A stretch of DNA of 64,000 nt from Gordonibacter sp. An230 (GCF_002159915.1 NZ_NFJP01000018.1:1-64000); one strand, 5' to 3'; shown: positions 16,861 through 26,191, counted from the stretch's first letter. A program made the numbers and translations. The notes: a model not told the origin generated them from the letters alone.

Positions 16861-18270
16861 ATGGAAAGCAAACGGGACGGCGGGGGGTCGCGGGCGGGCA
16901 CCGTGGCGATGGCCGTGGGGTTTTTCGTGTGGTACACGTGCTCGAACTGGGTGAGCGCTCTCACCTACGGCGCCTCGTTCTCGTTTTGGTGGCTTAACAA
17001 GTCGGGCGCCGTCGTGATCGTCACCGTGCTCGCGTGCGTTGTCTTGTGGCGCGTACCCGTTCCCAGGCGCGTTGGGAGGGCGCTCGATTGGGCGTTCGCC
17101 GCCGTATACGCCGGTTCGTTCATCGTGCTGTCGGGCGGAGCGGGCCTGTTGGAGCCGCTCGGGGACGTGGTCGGCCTCCTGCTGTTCGCGGCGGCGCAGA
17201 CGTGGATGGTCGCGCGGTGGGGGTTGTGCTACGCGCGCTCGTCCACCGACGACGTGACGCGTGCGCTGCTGTTGGCCATCGCGTTGGTGGCTGCAGTGAA
17301 GTGCGTGACCACGTTCCTTCCGGAGGCGGCTACGATGGCGCTTATGCTAGCCCTGCCGTTCCTGTCAATGGGGATGCTCGCGCTGCGCCAGCGCAACGCG
17401 GGAGGAGAGCGTCCTGCCGAGCGGTGGTTCGCGCGTTCATCGCTGCCCTCGTTCGGTCGTATCGTGGCGGCGGTGGCGGTGTTCTTCTTCATCTGGTCCA
17501 TCCTGAACATGACGCTGAAGTACGGCACCGGCCACTACAGCTTCGGCACGGCCGCCACGCCCCTTTACACGCTGTTGTCCCAGATCATCCTCTTCGCGTT
17601 CTGCGCGTTCGTGTACGTATGGGTGTTTGCGCGCCGCCGCCATCTCGACATAACAGTGGTGTGGCGCTTCACGTACGTGCTTATGGCGCTCGCGCTGTTC
17701 ATGCTCACTGCGTTCGGCATGGCGCAGTTCATCCAGGCGTTCACGGGTGCTGCCGTGGTGGTGGCGAAGATGTTTCTGTGGCTGGGCTTGGCGAACGTGG
17801 CGCACCACGGCCCATTCAAGCCATTCATGGTATTCCTGCCCGGCATGCTGCTGTACTCGCTGCCCGATTGGCTCGGGCGCAGCGCCGCGTCGTTTCTGGG
17901 ACTGGAGTCGCTCAACCCCGCCATCGCATCGTTTTTGCTGGTGGTGGCTGTGGTGATGGTGGCGTTCTTCCTGCCGTCGCGCTCGCCCGATGTGCAGCGC
18001 TTGCTGTCCGACCTGAACGACGAGGGACGACGGGCCATCGGTGACGGCGACGGCATCGACGAGCGCTGCCGCGCGGTGGGGGAGCGCCGCGGGCTGTCGC
18101 CGCGTGAGATCGAGATCATGCAGTACCTGTGCAAGGGCCGCTCGCGCCCCTACATCGCTGAGACCTTGTACCTGTCGGAGAACACGGTGCGCACCCACTC
18201 GCGCCGCATCTACGGCAAGCTCGACGTGCACAACAAGCAGGAGCTGCTCGATCTCGTGCGCGGGGAGTGA
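16861..18270 (+). CDS. LuxR-type regulator with 12-TM sensor domain
   Basis: A 469-residue protein. Residues 10-395 carry about 12 hydrophobic helices. The C-terminal ~65 residues form a LuxR HTH (GLSPREIEIMQYLCKGRSRP, then SENTVRTHSRRIYGKLDVH). ATG 16861 is chosen because GGGGGAGG precedes it by 2-4 bases; an upstream in-frame ATG at 16759 would place a promoter-like element inside the gene. It is divergent from the Tat flavoprotein gene, the standard arrangement in this bacterial family, so it probably regulates that reductase in response to its substrate (inference). Confidence 0.9.
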   Translation: MESKRDGGGSRAGTVAMAVGFFVWYTCSNWVSALTYGASFSFWWLNKSGAVVIVTVLACVVLWRVPVPRRVGRALDWAFAAVYAGSFIVLSGGAGLLEPLGDVVGLLLFAAAQTWMVARWGLCYARSSTDDVTRALLLAIALVAAVKCVTTFLPEAATMALMLALPFLSMGMLALRQRNAGGERPAERWFARSSLPSFGRIVAAVAVFFFIWSILNMTLKYGTGHYSFGTAATPLYTLLSQIILFAFCAFVYVWVFARRRHLDITVVWRFTYVLMALALFMLTAFGMAQFIQAFTGAAVVVAKMFLWLGLANVAHHGPFKPFMVFLPGMLLYSLPDWLGRSAASFLGLESLNPAIASFLLVVAVVMVAFFLPSRSPDVQRLLSDLNDEGRRAIGDGDGIDERCRAVGERRGLSPREIEIMQYLCKGRSRPYIAETLYLSENTVRTHSRRIYGKLDVHNKQELLDLVRGE

Positions 18271-18854
18271 GGCGCGTAGGGGCGTAGTCGGCGTGGTCCG
18301 GCCCGCCCTCGCCAGAGCGCGTGTCCGGACCGCTATCGTCCACGAGATTGCTCGATGCGATGCCGCTGCGCTCGGGTTCGGCGACGGAGCAGCATGACGG
18401 AAGCGCTTCGGGGCCGGCCAGCTCCGCATCGTTCTCGTCGGGGTCGCTTGGCACGCAAGCCGTCTGCGACTCGACTCCCTGCGGCACGCCGTCGAGCGAG
18501 GTCGAACTCGCCGCAGCGCGTCCGGCTCGTCAGAGGGGCGTGGTGAAGGAGCGGGGTGCCGTCAGCGGGGTGCGGGGTGCTCGGACTCAGCTAGGGAAGC
18601 CCTCTTCGCCGTGCTGCGCAGGGCGATCAGCGGGGCATTGCGCGTTTGCTCGTGCGCATCGCGGCATGCTCGAAACAAACGAACGCTCCGCAGACGCCGT
18701 CCCAATATTGGGCATGCGGTGGATTTGCAGAGAAGGTTGCTGCTAAAGTGATGAGCGAAACGGTTGTCGAATGAATCGTATCGGCATGCGCGCGTCAAGA
18801 GCGCGCGATGTTTTCGAGTGTTTCCATGATCGGATTTCGTGAAATGGAGGGCCT
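18271..18854. other. Non-coding stretch with palindrome
   Basis: About 580 bp with no supported gene. A perfect 12-bp palindrome CCCAATATTGGG lies at 18701-18712. GCGCGC repeats flank GTCAAGA near 18788-18807. Neither has a known role. The missing 5' half of the SpoU methyltransferase seen at 23.5 kb was looked for here and not found. Confidence 0.45.
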
Positions 18855-21800
18855 ATGTCTCTGTCTTCGATGAGAGCCAAAGCCGCGCTGTTCGTCGCGT
18901 CCTTCGCGCTTGCGGCGCTGTTCTTGGGCGCGCCGGCCCGCCCTGCGCTTGCCGACGAGGCGGCAGCCGCAGGCGACGCGCCCGTTCTGGCCGAAGGCTC
19001 GCAAGACGGCCTCGTGCTGAGCGTGACGGCGGACAAGGGCTCCTATGCCGTGGGCGATGCGGCGGTCATCGGTTTTTCGGTGGAAAACGATGGGCCGCGC
19101 GCCGCATCGAACGTGAGCGTCAGCCTGAATCTGCCCGATTCCATGAAGGCGGAAGACCCCGGCTCCCTGTCTGCCTCTATAGGAACCATGGCCGTGGGAG
19201 AGCGCAGAACTTTCGAGGTGCGCGCCTCAGTCGAGGCTTTGGGATCCCAGGGCGGGGGAACGGGCGCCGATGGCCCGGTCGGTTCCATCCTCGAGCCCCT
19301 CGGCCGCCTGCTGCCGACGGGCGACCCGTTTGCGCTTTTGATGGCGGGTGCCGCCTTCTTTGCGCTCGCGGCCTTCGTCGTGCTGGCCTTCGTCTTCACC
19401 GGGAAAAGGCGCGCAGGGCGCGGGCGGTCCCCTTTGACCGTGCTTCTGGTCGTCGCGCTGGTTGCGGGTACGCTGCCTTCCTTCGAGCCTACGGCGAAAG
19501 CCCATGCCGACGAAGCGTCTGGCGCTTCGCTTTCGGCCCAGGCGAGCGTCTTCGTTGACGGCACGCCCCAGAATGTGGGGGCCGTCGTCTCCTACGATGC
19601 CCCGCCGCCGCTCGACCCTGCCGTTCCCGTGCACAGCGTCGGCTATATGCTCGGCATTTCAGACGTGTTGGTGAGCAACCGCGATGCGTTCGAACCGCGC
19701 GACATCGTCGAGGGGGAGCGTCTCGCGCGTCCGGAGGATCCGGTGTCGCCCGTCGCCGACTTCGCCGGGTGGTACGCCGATATGGCGCTCACTCAGCCCT
19801 TCGATTTCGACGCCCCTATCGTCAAGGACACCGTCCTTGTGGCGAAATGGGTCATGGACGAGACGGACTCCGACAACGACGGCCTTCCCGACGGCCAAGA
19901 GGAGTTTGTGGGCAGCGACCCCCACAGCCCCGACACCGACGGGGACGGTTTGACCGACGGCTGTGAGGTGGAGCTTGGAACGAGCCCCCTTGTGCCCGAC
20001 ACCGACGGCGATGGCGTGTCCGACTACGACGAGGACTACGACATGGATGGGCTTTCCAACGGTCGCGAGATAGAGTTGGGCACCGACCCGTTGAACCCCG
20101 ACACCGACGGCGACGACCTCTCCGATGGCCGCGAGATGGAGTTGGGCACCGACCCGTTGAACCCCGACACCGACGGCGACGGGGTGGACGACGCCTCGGA
20201 GGTGCTGATCGGCACCGATCCCCTTGTCCCCGCCGAGAGCTTTCCAAGCATGGTTTCCTCCGAGCCGGTGACCGAGGACAACCTGGTGGCCGCTTCGGTT
20301 AAGGTCGAGCTTGACGCCCCCCAGGTGGGCACGCTGGAGGTGGCGCGCGCCTCTGCGACTGACGAGCCGCTGGTGGACTCGTCCATTCCCGGCTACATGG
20401 GCGCCGCCTACTCCTTCACCGTGAACGGAGAGCCGCGTGATGCCGTCATCACCTTCTCCTACAACCAGGATGTGTTCGGGCTGCCCAACGACGGCTTCAG
20501 CCCCAGCATCTACTACGTGAACCACGAGACGGGCACGCTCGACAAGCTGGAGAACCAGACGCGCGAGGGCAACACCGTGTCCGCCCCGGTGACCCATTTC
20601 TCCACGTACGTTCTGATCAACGACGTTCCCTTCGGTAAGGCGTGGGAAGCCGATATCCTGCCTCCCATGCAGGGGAACGGGGCCATCGACATGGTCTTCG
20701 CCATCGACCGGTCGAAGAGCATGAACTACAACGATGCCGCTGATCTGCGCAAGCTGGTCTCGAAGCAGTTCGTCGACAAGCTGAAGGAAGGCGTTGATCG
20801 GGCGGGCGTCGTCACGTTCACCCGCAAAGCTCAGGTCGACAGCGATCTCTCCTTTGACAAAGAGGCGCTCAAGGCGGCTGTCGATGGGATTGTGAACGAC
20901 AGCGGTTATGGAGCGTATTCGGGAACGGACGGCAGCGCGGGGATCTCCGCCGCGCTCGAGATGCTCGCCGAATCCGACGCCCCCAACAAGTTCGTCTTGT
21001 TCCTGACAGACGGGGAGGATTCGTCGCCGCCTTCGATCCCGTATGCCGACATTGAAGCGACCGCGCAGGCGCAAGGTGTCGCCGTCTACACCGTTGGCTT
21101 AGGCTCTGATCCCGACAAGGAGCTGCTCATGCAGATCGCCGAGGCCACCGGCGGCAAGTACTACGAGGCGAAGGCGGGGCTCGATCTCGACGAGATATTC
21201 GACGAGATCGAGGGCGAGACGATCGACCTCACGCTCGATTCCAACGCCGACGGCATCCCCGACTACTACAACGAGCGCATCAAGGCGGGCACCATGCTGC
21301 TCTCGAACGGCTCGCGCCGTCTCGCGGGCATCGACTTCAACCTCGACAAAGACGGGAACCCGTCAGACGACTACGACCACGACGGCGTGAAGAACGGCGA
21401 CGAGCTGCGCATCGTGACCACGCCGGCCGGAGGCGTGTACCTCGCCATGGACTCCGATCCGCTCACCGCCCCGCCTGAGCCGTCCGACCCGTCCGAGTAC
21501 GACCCCTCCAGGGACACCGAGACGCTGCTCAACGACGCGCTGTACTGCTATCCGGCCGCGGTTGCGGAAAAGAGGGACGACTTCCTCGGCGCGCTCGATG
21601 CTGCGCTCGGGTTCGTCTTCGGGGCGAACAAGGACACGGTCACCCGCGGGATGCTCGTGGACTACATGAGCGACTACGCGGCCAGCACGAAGGCCGCCGA
21701 GGCCGCCTGCGAGCGCGACGCCATGATCGATGTCCTCGAGCAGATGCGGGCCGCGATCAGCACGGCGATCGCTGACGGCACCGCCGCGCTGGACAACGCC

Positions 21801-22649
21801 AACGGGGTGGTCAACGACATCAACTCACTGCTGGATAGGCTGCTCAAATCGGCGCCTGACGTTTCCCTGGAGATCAGGGAGAGGTTCGAGACCGTCGTGA
21901 CGACCGTGGAGGAGATATGCCCGGGCCGGGTGTACACCGTGACGACGCGCGCCCTCTCCGTCGAGGCGCGGCGGGTCGTCAACCTGACCGCGGCGGCGCA
22001 AGGCGCTGCGGATGAGATCGACCGGCTCACCAACAATGTGACTGCGACGATGACCGCCTTTGACGCGCTCTCCTCCATCACGACGTGCGGGAAGGTGGGC
22101 GCGAACAACGCGGTGTTCTCCGCGAACGCCGAGATGCTCGCCGATCTGAAGGAGAACGGATCCGACGACAATGTGCGAGGCGCGGCCGGCACGGTGCTCG
22201 ATATGCTTGCCGGCAACTACGCGAGTGCGATGTGGAGCATAGCTGGAGAGGCCGGCTTGGCCGCAGGGATGGCGGTTCTCGAGTTCTTCGTGTCCAAAAA
22301 TCCTGTCGGACTTGCCGTCGTTTCCGTCAGGGATGCCGTGGACGTGGTCTTCGGGTTGGGCGAGCACTACGAGCAGGGCTTCCAGATGCTCTGCATCGAC
22401 GAGATCACCTCGTCCGCCCGTCGTCTGCACGCCCGCTCCCAGGGCCTTGAGCGGACGCTTTCCCTGACGGATGTCGCCCAGACGCGCATCTTGGGCGAGC
22501 GCGCGTGCGCGGGCTACGAATCCGTCCACGGGATCGCGGGCGCGTTTCTGGAGTTAATCGGCCAAGGCTACGACGACTCCTGGCTCGAGGGGCGCGAGAG
22601 CATGGTGCGCGCGGCCGCCGGCAGGCTCGGGCTCGACATGGCGTGCTGA
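18855..22649 (+). CDS. Large surface protein with VWA domain and thrombospondin type 3 repeats
   Basis: A 1264-residue exported protein. Residues 1-34 are a signal peptide (ALFVASFALAALFLG, then ALADEA). A CARDB/DUF11-like beta domain spans about 50-125. A second hydrophobic helix (about 157-180) preceded by LLPTGDP and followed by GKRRAGRGR looks like a sortase-type tail in mid-protein, and a third (193-210) ends in AHADEA like another signal peptide. Then come an InlB/Flg_new-like repeat (FAGWYADMAL, ~302), acidic TSP3 calcium repeats (DTDGDGL type, ~335-455) and a VWA domain (~609-790) with MIDAS residues DRSKS and TDGED. The C-terminal ~330 residues are helical and unassigned. No terminal anchor is seen. 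Confidence 0.85.
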   Translation: MSLSSMRAKAALFVASFALAALFLGAPARPALADEAAAAGDAPVLAEGSQDGLVLSVTADKGSYAVGDAAVIGFSVENDGPRAASNVSVSLNLPDSMKAEDPGSLSASIGTMAVGERRTFEVRASVEALGSQGGGTGADGPVGSILEPLGRLLPTGDPFALLMAGAAFFALAAFVVLAFVFTGKRRAGRGRSPLTVLLVVALVAGTLPSFEPTAKAHADEASGASLSAQASVFVDGTPQNVGAVVSYDAPPPLDPAVPVHSVGYMLGISDVLVSNRDAFEPRDIVEGERLARPEDPVSPVADFAGWYADMALTQPFDFDAPIVKDTVLVAKWVMDETDSDNDGLPDGQEEFVGSDPHSPDTDGDGLTDGCEVELGTSPLVPDTDGDGVSDYDEDYDMDGLSNGREIELGTDPLNPDTDGDDLSDGREMELGTDPLNPDTDGDGVDDASEVLIGTDPLVPAESFPSMVSSEPVTEDNLVAASVKVELDAPQVGTLEVARASATDEPLVDSSIPGYMGAAYSFTVNGEPRDAVITFSYNQDVFGLPNDGFSPSIYYVNHETGTLDKLENQTREGNTVSAPVTHFSTYVLINDVPFGKAWEADILPPMQGNGAIDMVFAIDRSKSMNYNDAADLRKLVSKQFVDKLKEGVDRAGVVTFTRKAQVDSDLSFDKEALKAAVDGIVNDSGYGAYSGTDGSAGISAALEMLAESDAPNKFVLFLTDGEDSSPPSIPYADIEATAQAQGVAVYTVGLGSDPDKELLMQIAEATGGKYYEAKAGLDLDEIFDEIEGETIDLTLDSNADGIPDYYNERIKAGTMLLSNGSRRLAGIDFNLDKDGNPSDDYDHDGVKNGDELRIVTTPAGGVYLAMDSDPLTAPPEPSDPSEYDPSRDTETLLNDALYCYPAAVAEKRDDFLGALDAALGFVFGANKDTVTRGMLVDYMSDYAASTKAAEAACERDAMIDVLEQMRAAISTAIADGTAALDNANGVVNDINSLLDRLLKSAPDVSLEIRERFETVVTTVEEICPGRVYTVTTRALSVEARRVVNLTAAAQGAADEIDRLTNNVTATMTAFDALSSITTCGKVGANNAVFSANAEMLADLKENGSDDNVRGAAGTVLDMLAGNYASAMWSIAGEAGLAAGMAVLEFFVSKNPVGLAVVSVRDAVDVVFGLGEHYEQGFQMLCIDEITSSARRLHARSQGLERTLSLTDVAQTRILGERACAGYESVHGIAGAFLELIGQGYDDSWLEGRESMVRAAAGRLGLDMAC

Positions 22650-23125
22650 GCGGGGAGGAGACGACGGTTATGGATGTTTTCGAGACGAATTTTTCGATGC
22701 GGATCCTGATGCTGTTCGCGCTCGTCGACCTCGCCTGGCTCGCGAGCGTGGTCGTGCGCAAGCGCGCCTACGTGCCGGTCGAGGCGGAGTGCGTGCGCAC
22801 TTTTCCCGAGGGAGGGCTGGGCTCGAGCTCCATGTGGCGCTTCGAGTTCGAGGGGCAGACCCGCGTCGTGAACAGGAAGCTGACGGGATGCTTTGACAGA
22901 AGCGACAGGAAGGTGGGTGACCGGAGGATCGTCTACGTGAACCCCCGCAACCCCGACCGCGCGCTCACGCCGCAGACGGACGGCTGCTTCAAGGTCTTCG
23001 GCGTCATGTTCCTCGTCGTGGCGGCCATAGTGACGATGCCGCTGTGGCTCCGCTAGCCTGCGCGGCCGCCGGCAGGCTCGCGCTCGACATGGCGTGCTGA
23101 GCGGAGGACGACGATTATGGAAATT
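22609..23125 (+). repeat. Tandem duplication boundary: 3' end of VWA gene repeated
   Basis: A ~45-bp block covering the last ~14 codons of the VWA gene, its stop and the next ribosome site (22609-22653) recurs at about 23060-23104, between the two small membrane protein genes. The core GCGGCCGCCGGCAGGCTCG is identical. This marks the second gene as a ~450-bp tandem copy of the first. Confidence 0.8.
22670..23056 (+). CDS. Small DUF3592-like membrane protein, copy 1
   Basis: A 128-residue protein with one TM helix at each end (LMLFALVDLAWLASVVV, about 12-28, and VFGVMFLVVAAIVTMPLWL at the C-terminus) and a soluble middle with VPVEAECVR, RFEFEGQ and GDRRIVYVNPRNPDRAL. The layout resembles DUF3592 proteins. 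It starts 20 bp after the VWA gene with GGGGAGGAG upstream, so it is probably cotranscribed. It is a tandem paralogue of the next gene. No function is known. Confidence 0.75.
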   Translation: MDVFETNFSMRILMLFALVDLAWLASVVVRKRAYVPVEAECVRTFPEGGLGSSSMWRFEFEGQTRVVNRKLTGCFDRSDRKVGDRRIVYVNPRNPDRALTPQTDGCFKVFGVMFLVVAAIVTMPLWLR

Positions 23126-23548
23126 TTCATCGGGTACTTTCTGGCACACATCGCGGTCATGGCGTTCACGCTCATCGACCTCGCCTGGCTCGTGAGCGTG
23201 CGCACTCGCAGGCGCATCTTCGTGCCGGTCGAGGCGGAGTGTGTGCGCGTGGGCAAGGGCATCGGGGTGAGCAGGATCTACGGCACACGTTCGTGGTGGC
23301 GCTTCGAACTCGAGGGGCAAAGCTACGTTGCGCCCAGGAAGCTGAGAGGGGATCGCGACAAGCGCGACAGGAAGGTGGGCGACCGGAGGACCGTCTACGT
23401 GAATCCCGGCGATCCCGATCGCTCGCTCATGCCGAAGACCGACGGCTCCTTCAAGGTTCTCGGCACCATGCTCTTCTTCAGCGTGAGCGCTCTCATGGGG
23501 ATGCCCCTGGCTTTTCTTTGGGTGCTCCCCGTTCTGCTTTCGTCCTGA
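23117..23548 (+). CDS. Small DUF3592-like membrane protein, copy 2
   Basis: A 143-residue paralogue of the preceding gene, sharing LIDLAWLVSV, VPVEAECVR, WWRFELEGQ, KVGDRRTVYVNP and TDGSFKV. It has a TM helix at each end and a longer C-terminal helix (LPLAFLWVLPVLL-like). GAGCGGAGGA precedes ATG 23117. The intergenic DNA in front of it is a repeated fragment of the VWA gene 3' end, so it arose by tandem duplication. Divergence in the soluble part suggests the duplication is not recent. Confidence 0.75.
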   Translation: MEIFIGYFLAHIAVMAFTLIDLAWLVSVRTRRRIFVPVEAECVRVGKGIGVSRIYGTRSWWRFELEGQSYVAPRKLRGDRDKRDRKVGDRRTVYVNPGDPDRSLMPKTDGSFKVLGTMLFFSVSALMGMPLAFLWVLPVLLSS

Positions 23549-23940
23549 TTGCGAACGACGCGGTGCTCGTCACGCCGTCGTGTCACGACCCGCTCTACCG
23601 CCGCGCCGCGCGCGTGTCGATGGGTGCGGTGTTCCAGGTGCCGTGGACGCGCATCGGCAGCGTGCGCGATTGGGCTGTCGAGGGCGTGCCGCTCTTGCGC
23701 TCGCTCGGCTTCGTCACTGCTGCGCTCGCGGACGATGCGATCTATCTGCACGATCCGCGTTTGCAGAAGCACGAGCGCCTCGCGCTCGTGCTGGGCACCG
23801 AGGGCGACGGCCTTGCCGCGTCCACGATAGCCGCCTGCGACTACACCGTGAAGATCCCCATGGACCACGATGTGGACTCGCTCAACGTTGCCGCCGCCAG
23901 CGCCGTGGCCTTCTGGGAACTGCGCACGAAGTGGCGGTAA
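23546..23940 (+). pseudogene. C-terminal stump of SpoU/TrmH-type RNA methyltransferase
   Basis: About 130 codons in one frame encode the C-terminal half of a SpoU-fold 2'-O-methyltransferase: NDAVLVTPSCHDPLYRRAAR (motif 1 region), LALVLGTEGDGL (motif 2) and IPMDHDVDSLNVAAASAVAF (motif 3). The N-terminal substrate domain and the preceding NxGAIFR part are missing, and no start codon or ribosome site precedes the homology. The junction is immediately after the second small membrane protein gene, so the upstream block probably displaced the 5' half. Expression is unlikely. Confidence 0.8.
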
Positions 23941-24135
23941 AGCATAGTGTGAAACCTAGGCGGATCCCTATGAAATGAGGTGCCTGTGGTAAGCTTATGC
24001 GAGACGAGCTTGCCCGCTTGCGGGGCGGACGAGGCGAGGGGCCGTTGCCAAGCTGGCGGCGGTGATGTTTGCGGCAACAAATGCTCGGTTGCGTCGGAGG
24101 CTCGCATGTGCCCAATGCGGAAAGAGGGTTAGGCC

Positions 24136-24759
24136 ATGAGTGACGAAAAAGCGGGTTTCAAAGGAGAAGGCTGCGGTGTTCCCGAGGTCTCGGAATTCCG
24201 TGTCGAGAATCAGGGGCTTTTTCCGGGGCAACCTCGCGAAGCCGCCGCGACGGGAAGCCCGCATGCCGGCTTCCCGTCCAATCCCAATTCCTATCCCTAC
24301 TCCTATTCCAGCTCCAACCCCTATCCCTATTCCAGCCCCAACCCCTATCCCTATTCCAGCCCCTACCCTCAGTCGGCACCCCCGTATCTTTCTGCTGCTC
24401 AGCCTGCGTCGACGCATACGTGCGCGCGCTACCTGCTCATCGCCGCCGGGGTGCTGGTCGTCACTGTGATTCCCGCGATGATCATAGGCCCGCTCGTCAA
24501 GGTGGCTCTCTTCGGAGAGTCGCAGGGCATGGCCGCTCTTATCGACGGCATGGGGGCGTCGATCATAGGAGCCTTTGTCGCCGGGTTGATCGCGCTGGGC
24601 GTGGGGTTCGCCGCCATGCTCTGCAACCGCAAGAGGCTTTCAAACCCGCCTTTCCAAATGGCGCTGTATTGGGTTATCGCCCTCGCCACCCCGATAGCTC
24701 TCTGGATCATGCAGTTTGTCTCTTTGTTGCCGGGGGTGTTGTTTGCCGCTGTGCGCTAG
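24136..24759 (+). CDS. Membrane protein with Pro-Tyr-Ser repeat N-terminus
   Basis: A 207-residue protein. Residues 48-80 are repeats of the form NPYPYSSP. Three hydrophobic helices follow at about 97-117 (LLIAAGVLVVTVIPAMIIGPL), 135-160 and 175-205. The layout (disordered Pro/Tyr-rich cytoplasmic N-terminus then TM helices) resembles DUF4190-like and other Tim44/Rick-type small membrane proteins but no family is recognised. AAAGAGGG lies upstream of ATG. Confidence 0.75.
   Translation: MSDEKAGFKGEGCGVPEVSEFRVENQGLFPGQPREAAATGSPHAGFPSNPNSYPYSYSSSNPYPYSSPNPYPYSSPYPQSAPPYLSAAQPASTHTCARYLLIAAGVLVVTVIPAMIIGPLVKVALFGESQGMAALIDGMGASIIGAFVAGLIALGVGFAAMLCNRKRLSNPPFQMALYWVIALATPIALWIMQFVSLLPGVLFAAVR
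24283..24380 (+). repeat. Tandem CCTATCCCTATTCCAGC-type repeats
   Basis: Four to five imperfect units of about 24 bp (core CCCTATCCCTATTCCAGC) encode the NPYPYSSP repeats. The unit length is a multiple of three, so copy-number change would keep the frame. Confidence 0.75.
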
Positions 24760-24829
24760 GCGCGGTGAATGCGGCGATGCGGTCGGCTTCGCGTGGGCAG
24801 GGCGGCAGTGCACTTGCCGGGCAGCTCGC

Positions 24830-25786
24830 CTATCCCAGATCCAGCCCTGCCATAACCTCGCGCAGCGTCTCCGCCGACGCATGCAGCCTTGCCAGCTCGT
24901 CATCCGACAGCGGCGTGGGCACCTGGTACTCGACGCCGTCCTTGCCCACGACGGCGGGCATGGACAGCACCACGTCGAAAAGCCCGTGGACACCGCGTTG
25001 GTAGTTGGACACGGGAAGGATGGGCTTCTCGTCGCGCACGATGGCCTCGCAGATGCGCTTCACCGACATGGCGATGCCGTAGTAGGTGGCCCTCTTCTTC
25101 GCGATGATCTCGTAAGCGCACATCTTCACGTCCTCGGCGATGCGCTGCGTGGACTCATTGTGATCGAAATGCCCGCGCAGCTCGCAGAAGGTGCTCACGG
25201 GGATGCCGGAGACGTTCGCCGTGCTCCAGGCCGCGATCTCGCTGTCGCCGTGCTCTCCGATGATGCGCGCGTGCACGTTGCGCGGATCGACGCCGAGGTG
25301 CTCGCCCAGAATGTACTTGAAGCGAGCGGTGTCGAGCACGGTGCCCGAGCCGAACACGCGGTTCTCGGGCATGCCCGAGAGCTTGAGCGCCACGTGGGTG
25401 AGGATGTCCACCGGGTTCGACACGACGAGCAGGATGCCCTGGTAGTCGCGCTTTGCGATCTCGGGGATGATGGATTTGAAGATGCGCACGTTTTTGTGCA
25501 CGAGGTCGAGGCGCGTTTCGCCGGGCTGCTGGTTCGCGCCGGCCGTGACGATGATGATGGCTGCGTCGGCAGCGTCGTCGTAGTCGCCCGCGTAGATGTT
25601 CATGGGAGCGGCGAACGGCATGCCGTGCGCGATGTCGAGCGCCTCGCCCTCGGCGCGGTCGCGGTCGACGTCGATGAGCGCCATCTCGGTGAACAGCTCG
25701 CTCTGCATGAGTGCGAAGGCCGTGGCGGACCCCACGAACCCGCATCCGACGATGGCCACTTTCCGGTCGTTGACGGCAGCGCCCAT
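24830..25786 (-). CDS. ldh: L-lactate dehydrogenase
   Basis: A 318-residue NAD-dependent L-lactate dehydrogenase, typical length. The Rossmann motif VAIVGCGFVGSATAFAL is at residues 10-26, the aspartate that selects NAD is in LIDVD, the catalytic histidine is in IIGEHGDSE (about 175-183), and the substrate-binding arginine is in LDTARFKYILG. It reduces pyruvate to lactate in the cytoplasm and regenerates NAD. ATG 25786 has GAAAGGAGG upstream. Malate dehydrogenase of the LDH-like type is the main alternative, but the NQQPGETRLDLV loop favours LDH. Confidence 0.92.
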   Translation of the reverse strand: MGAAVNDRKVAIVGCGFVGSATAFALMQSELFTEMALIDVDRDRAEGEALDIAHGMPFAAPMNIYAGDYDDAADAAIIIVTAGANQQPGETRLDLVHKNVRIFKSIIPEIAKRDYQGILLVVSNPVDILTHVALKLSGMPENRVFGSGTVLDTARFKYILGEHLGVDPRNVHARIIGEHGDSEIAAWSTANVSGIPVSTFCELRGHFDHNESTQRIAEDVKMCAYEIIAKKRATYYGIAMSVKRICEAIVRDEKPILPVSNYQRGVHGLFDVVLSMPAVVGKDGVEYQVPTPLSDDELARLHASAETLREVMAGLDLG

Positions 25787-26040
25787 GCGCGCCTCCTTTC
25801 TCTTGCGAACGTGGTCGAACCTACTGCAACGCATCCGGCTCGTCAAGGGAGCGCCGCAACGGAAACGGCGCAAAACCAGATTGGGCGACGGGGCGGGCGC
25901 GGTCCTTGCGTGCGCGGGCCTTAGGGTGGACGCGCCTCTTGAGGCGTGCGCGGGCCTTGAGATGCGCCGAAAAGGCGGGCAGCGCTACGCTCCCTTCTCT
26001 GCTCTGGTTGCTGCCGCTCGGCCAGAGAGGGCGTCTTCCG

Positions 26041-26191
26041 TGGCGGGAAATGACGGAAAACCGCCTTTCGGGAGGGGCTACGGCGGGGCGCTGGCGAGGT
26101 GGCTTTCGTCTTCCCTGATCGACGCTTCGGCCTCCTTCGACTGGGCGGAGGGCGATGCGTGCCAACGCGGTTTTCCGTCGTTTCCCGCCAT
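26041..26191. repeat. 24-bp inverted repeat spanning 151 bp
   Basis: The left arm 26041-26064 (starts TGGCGGGAAATGACGG) and the right arm 26168-26191 (ends CGTTTCCCGCCA) are complementary with one mismatch. The enclosed ~103 bp has no start/ribosome-site pair. The size is like a miniature inverted-repeat element, but target-site duplications were not found by eye. Confidence 0.8.

Noticed and set aside
24283-24380. CRISPR-like short repeats
   Set aside because: The repeats are contiguous, coding and without unique spacers; they encode a Pro-Tyr-Ser motif.
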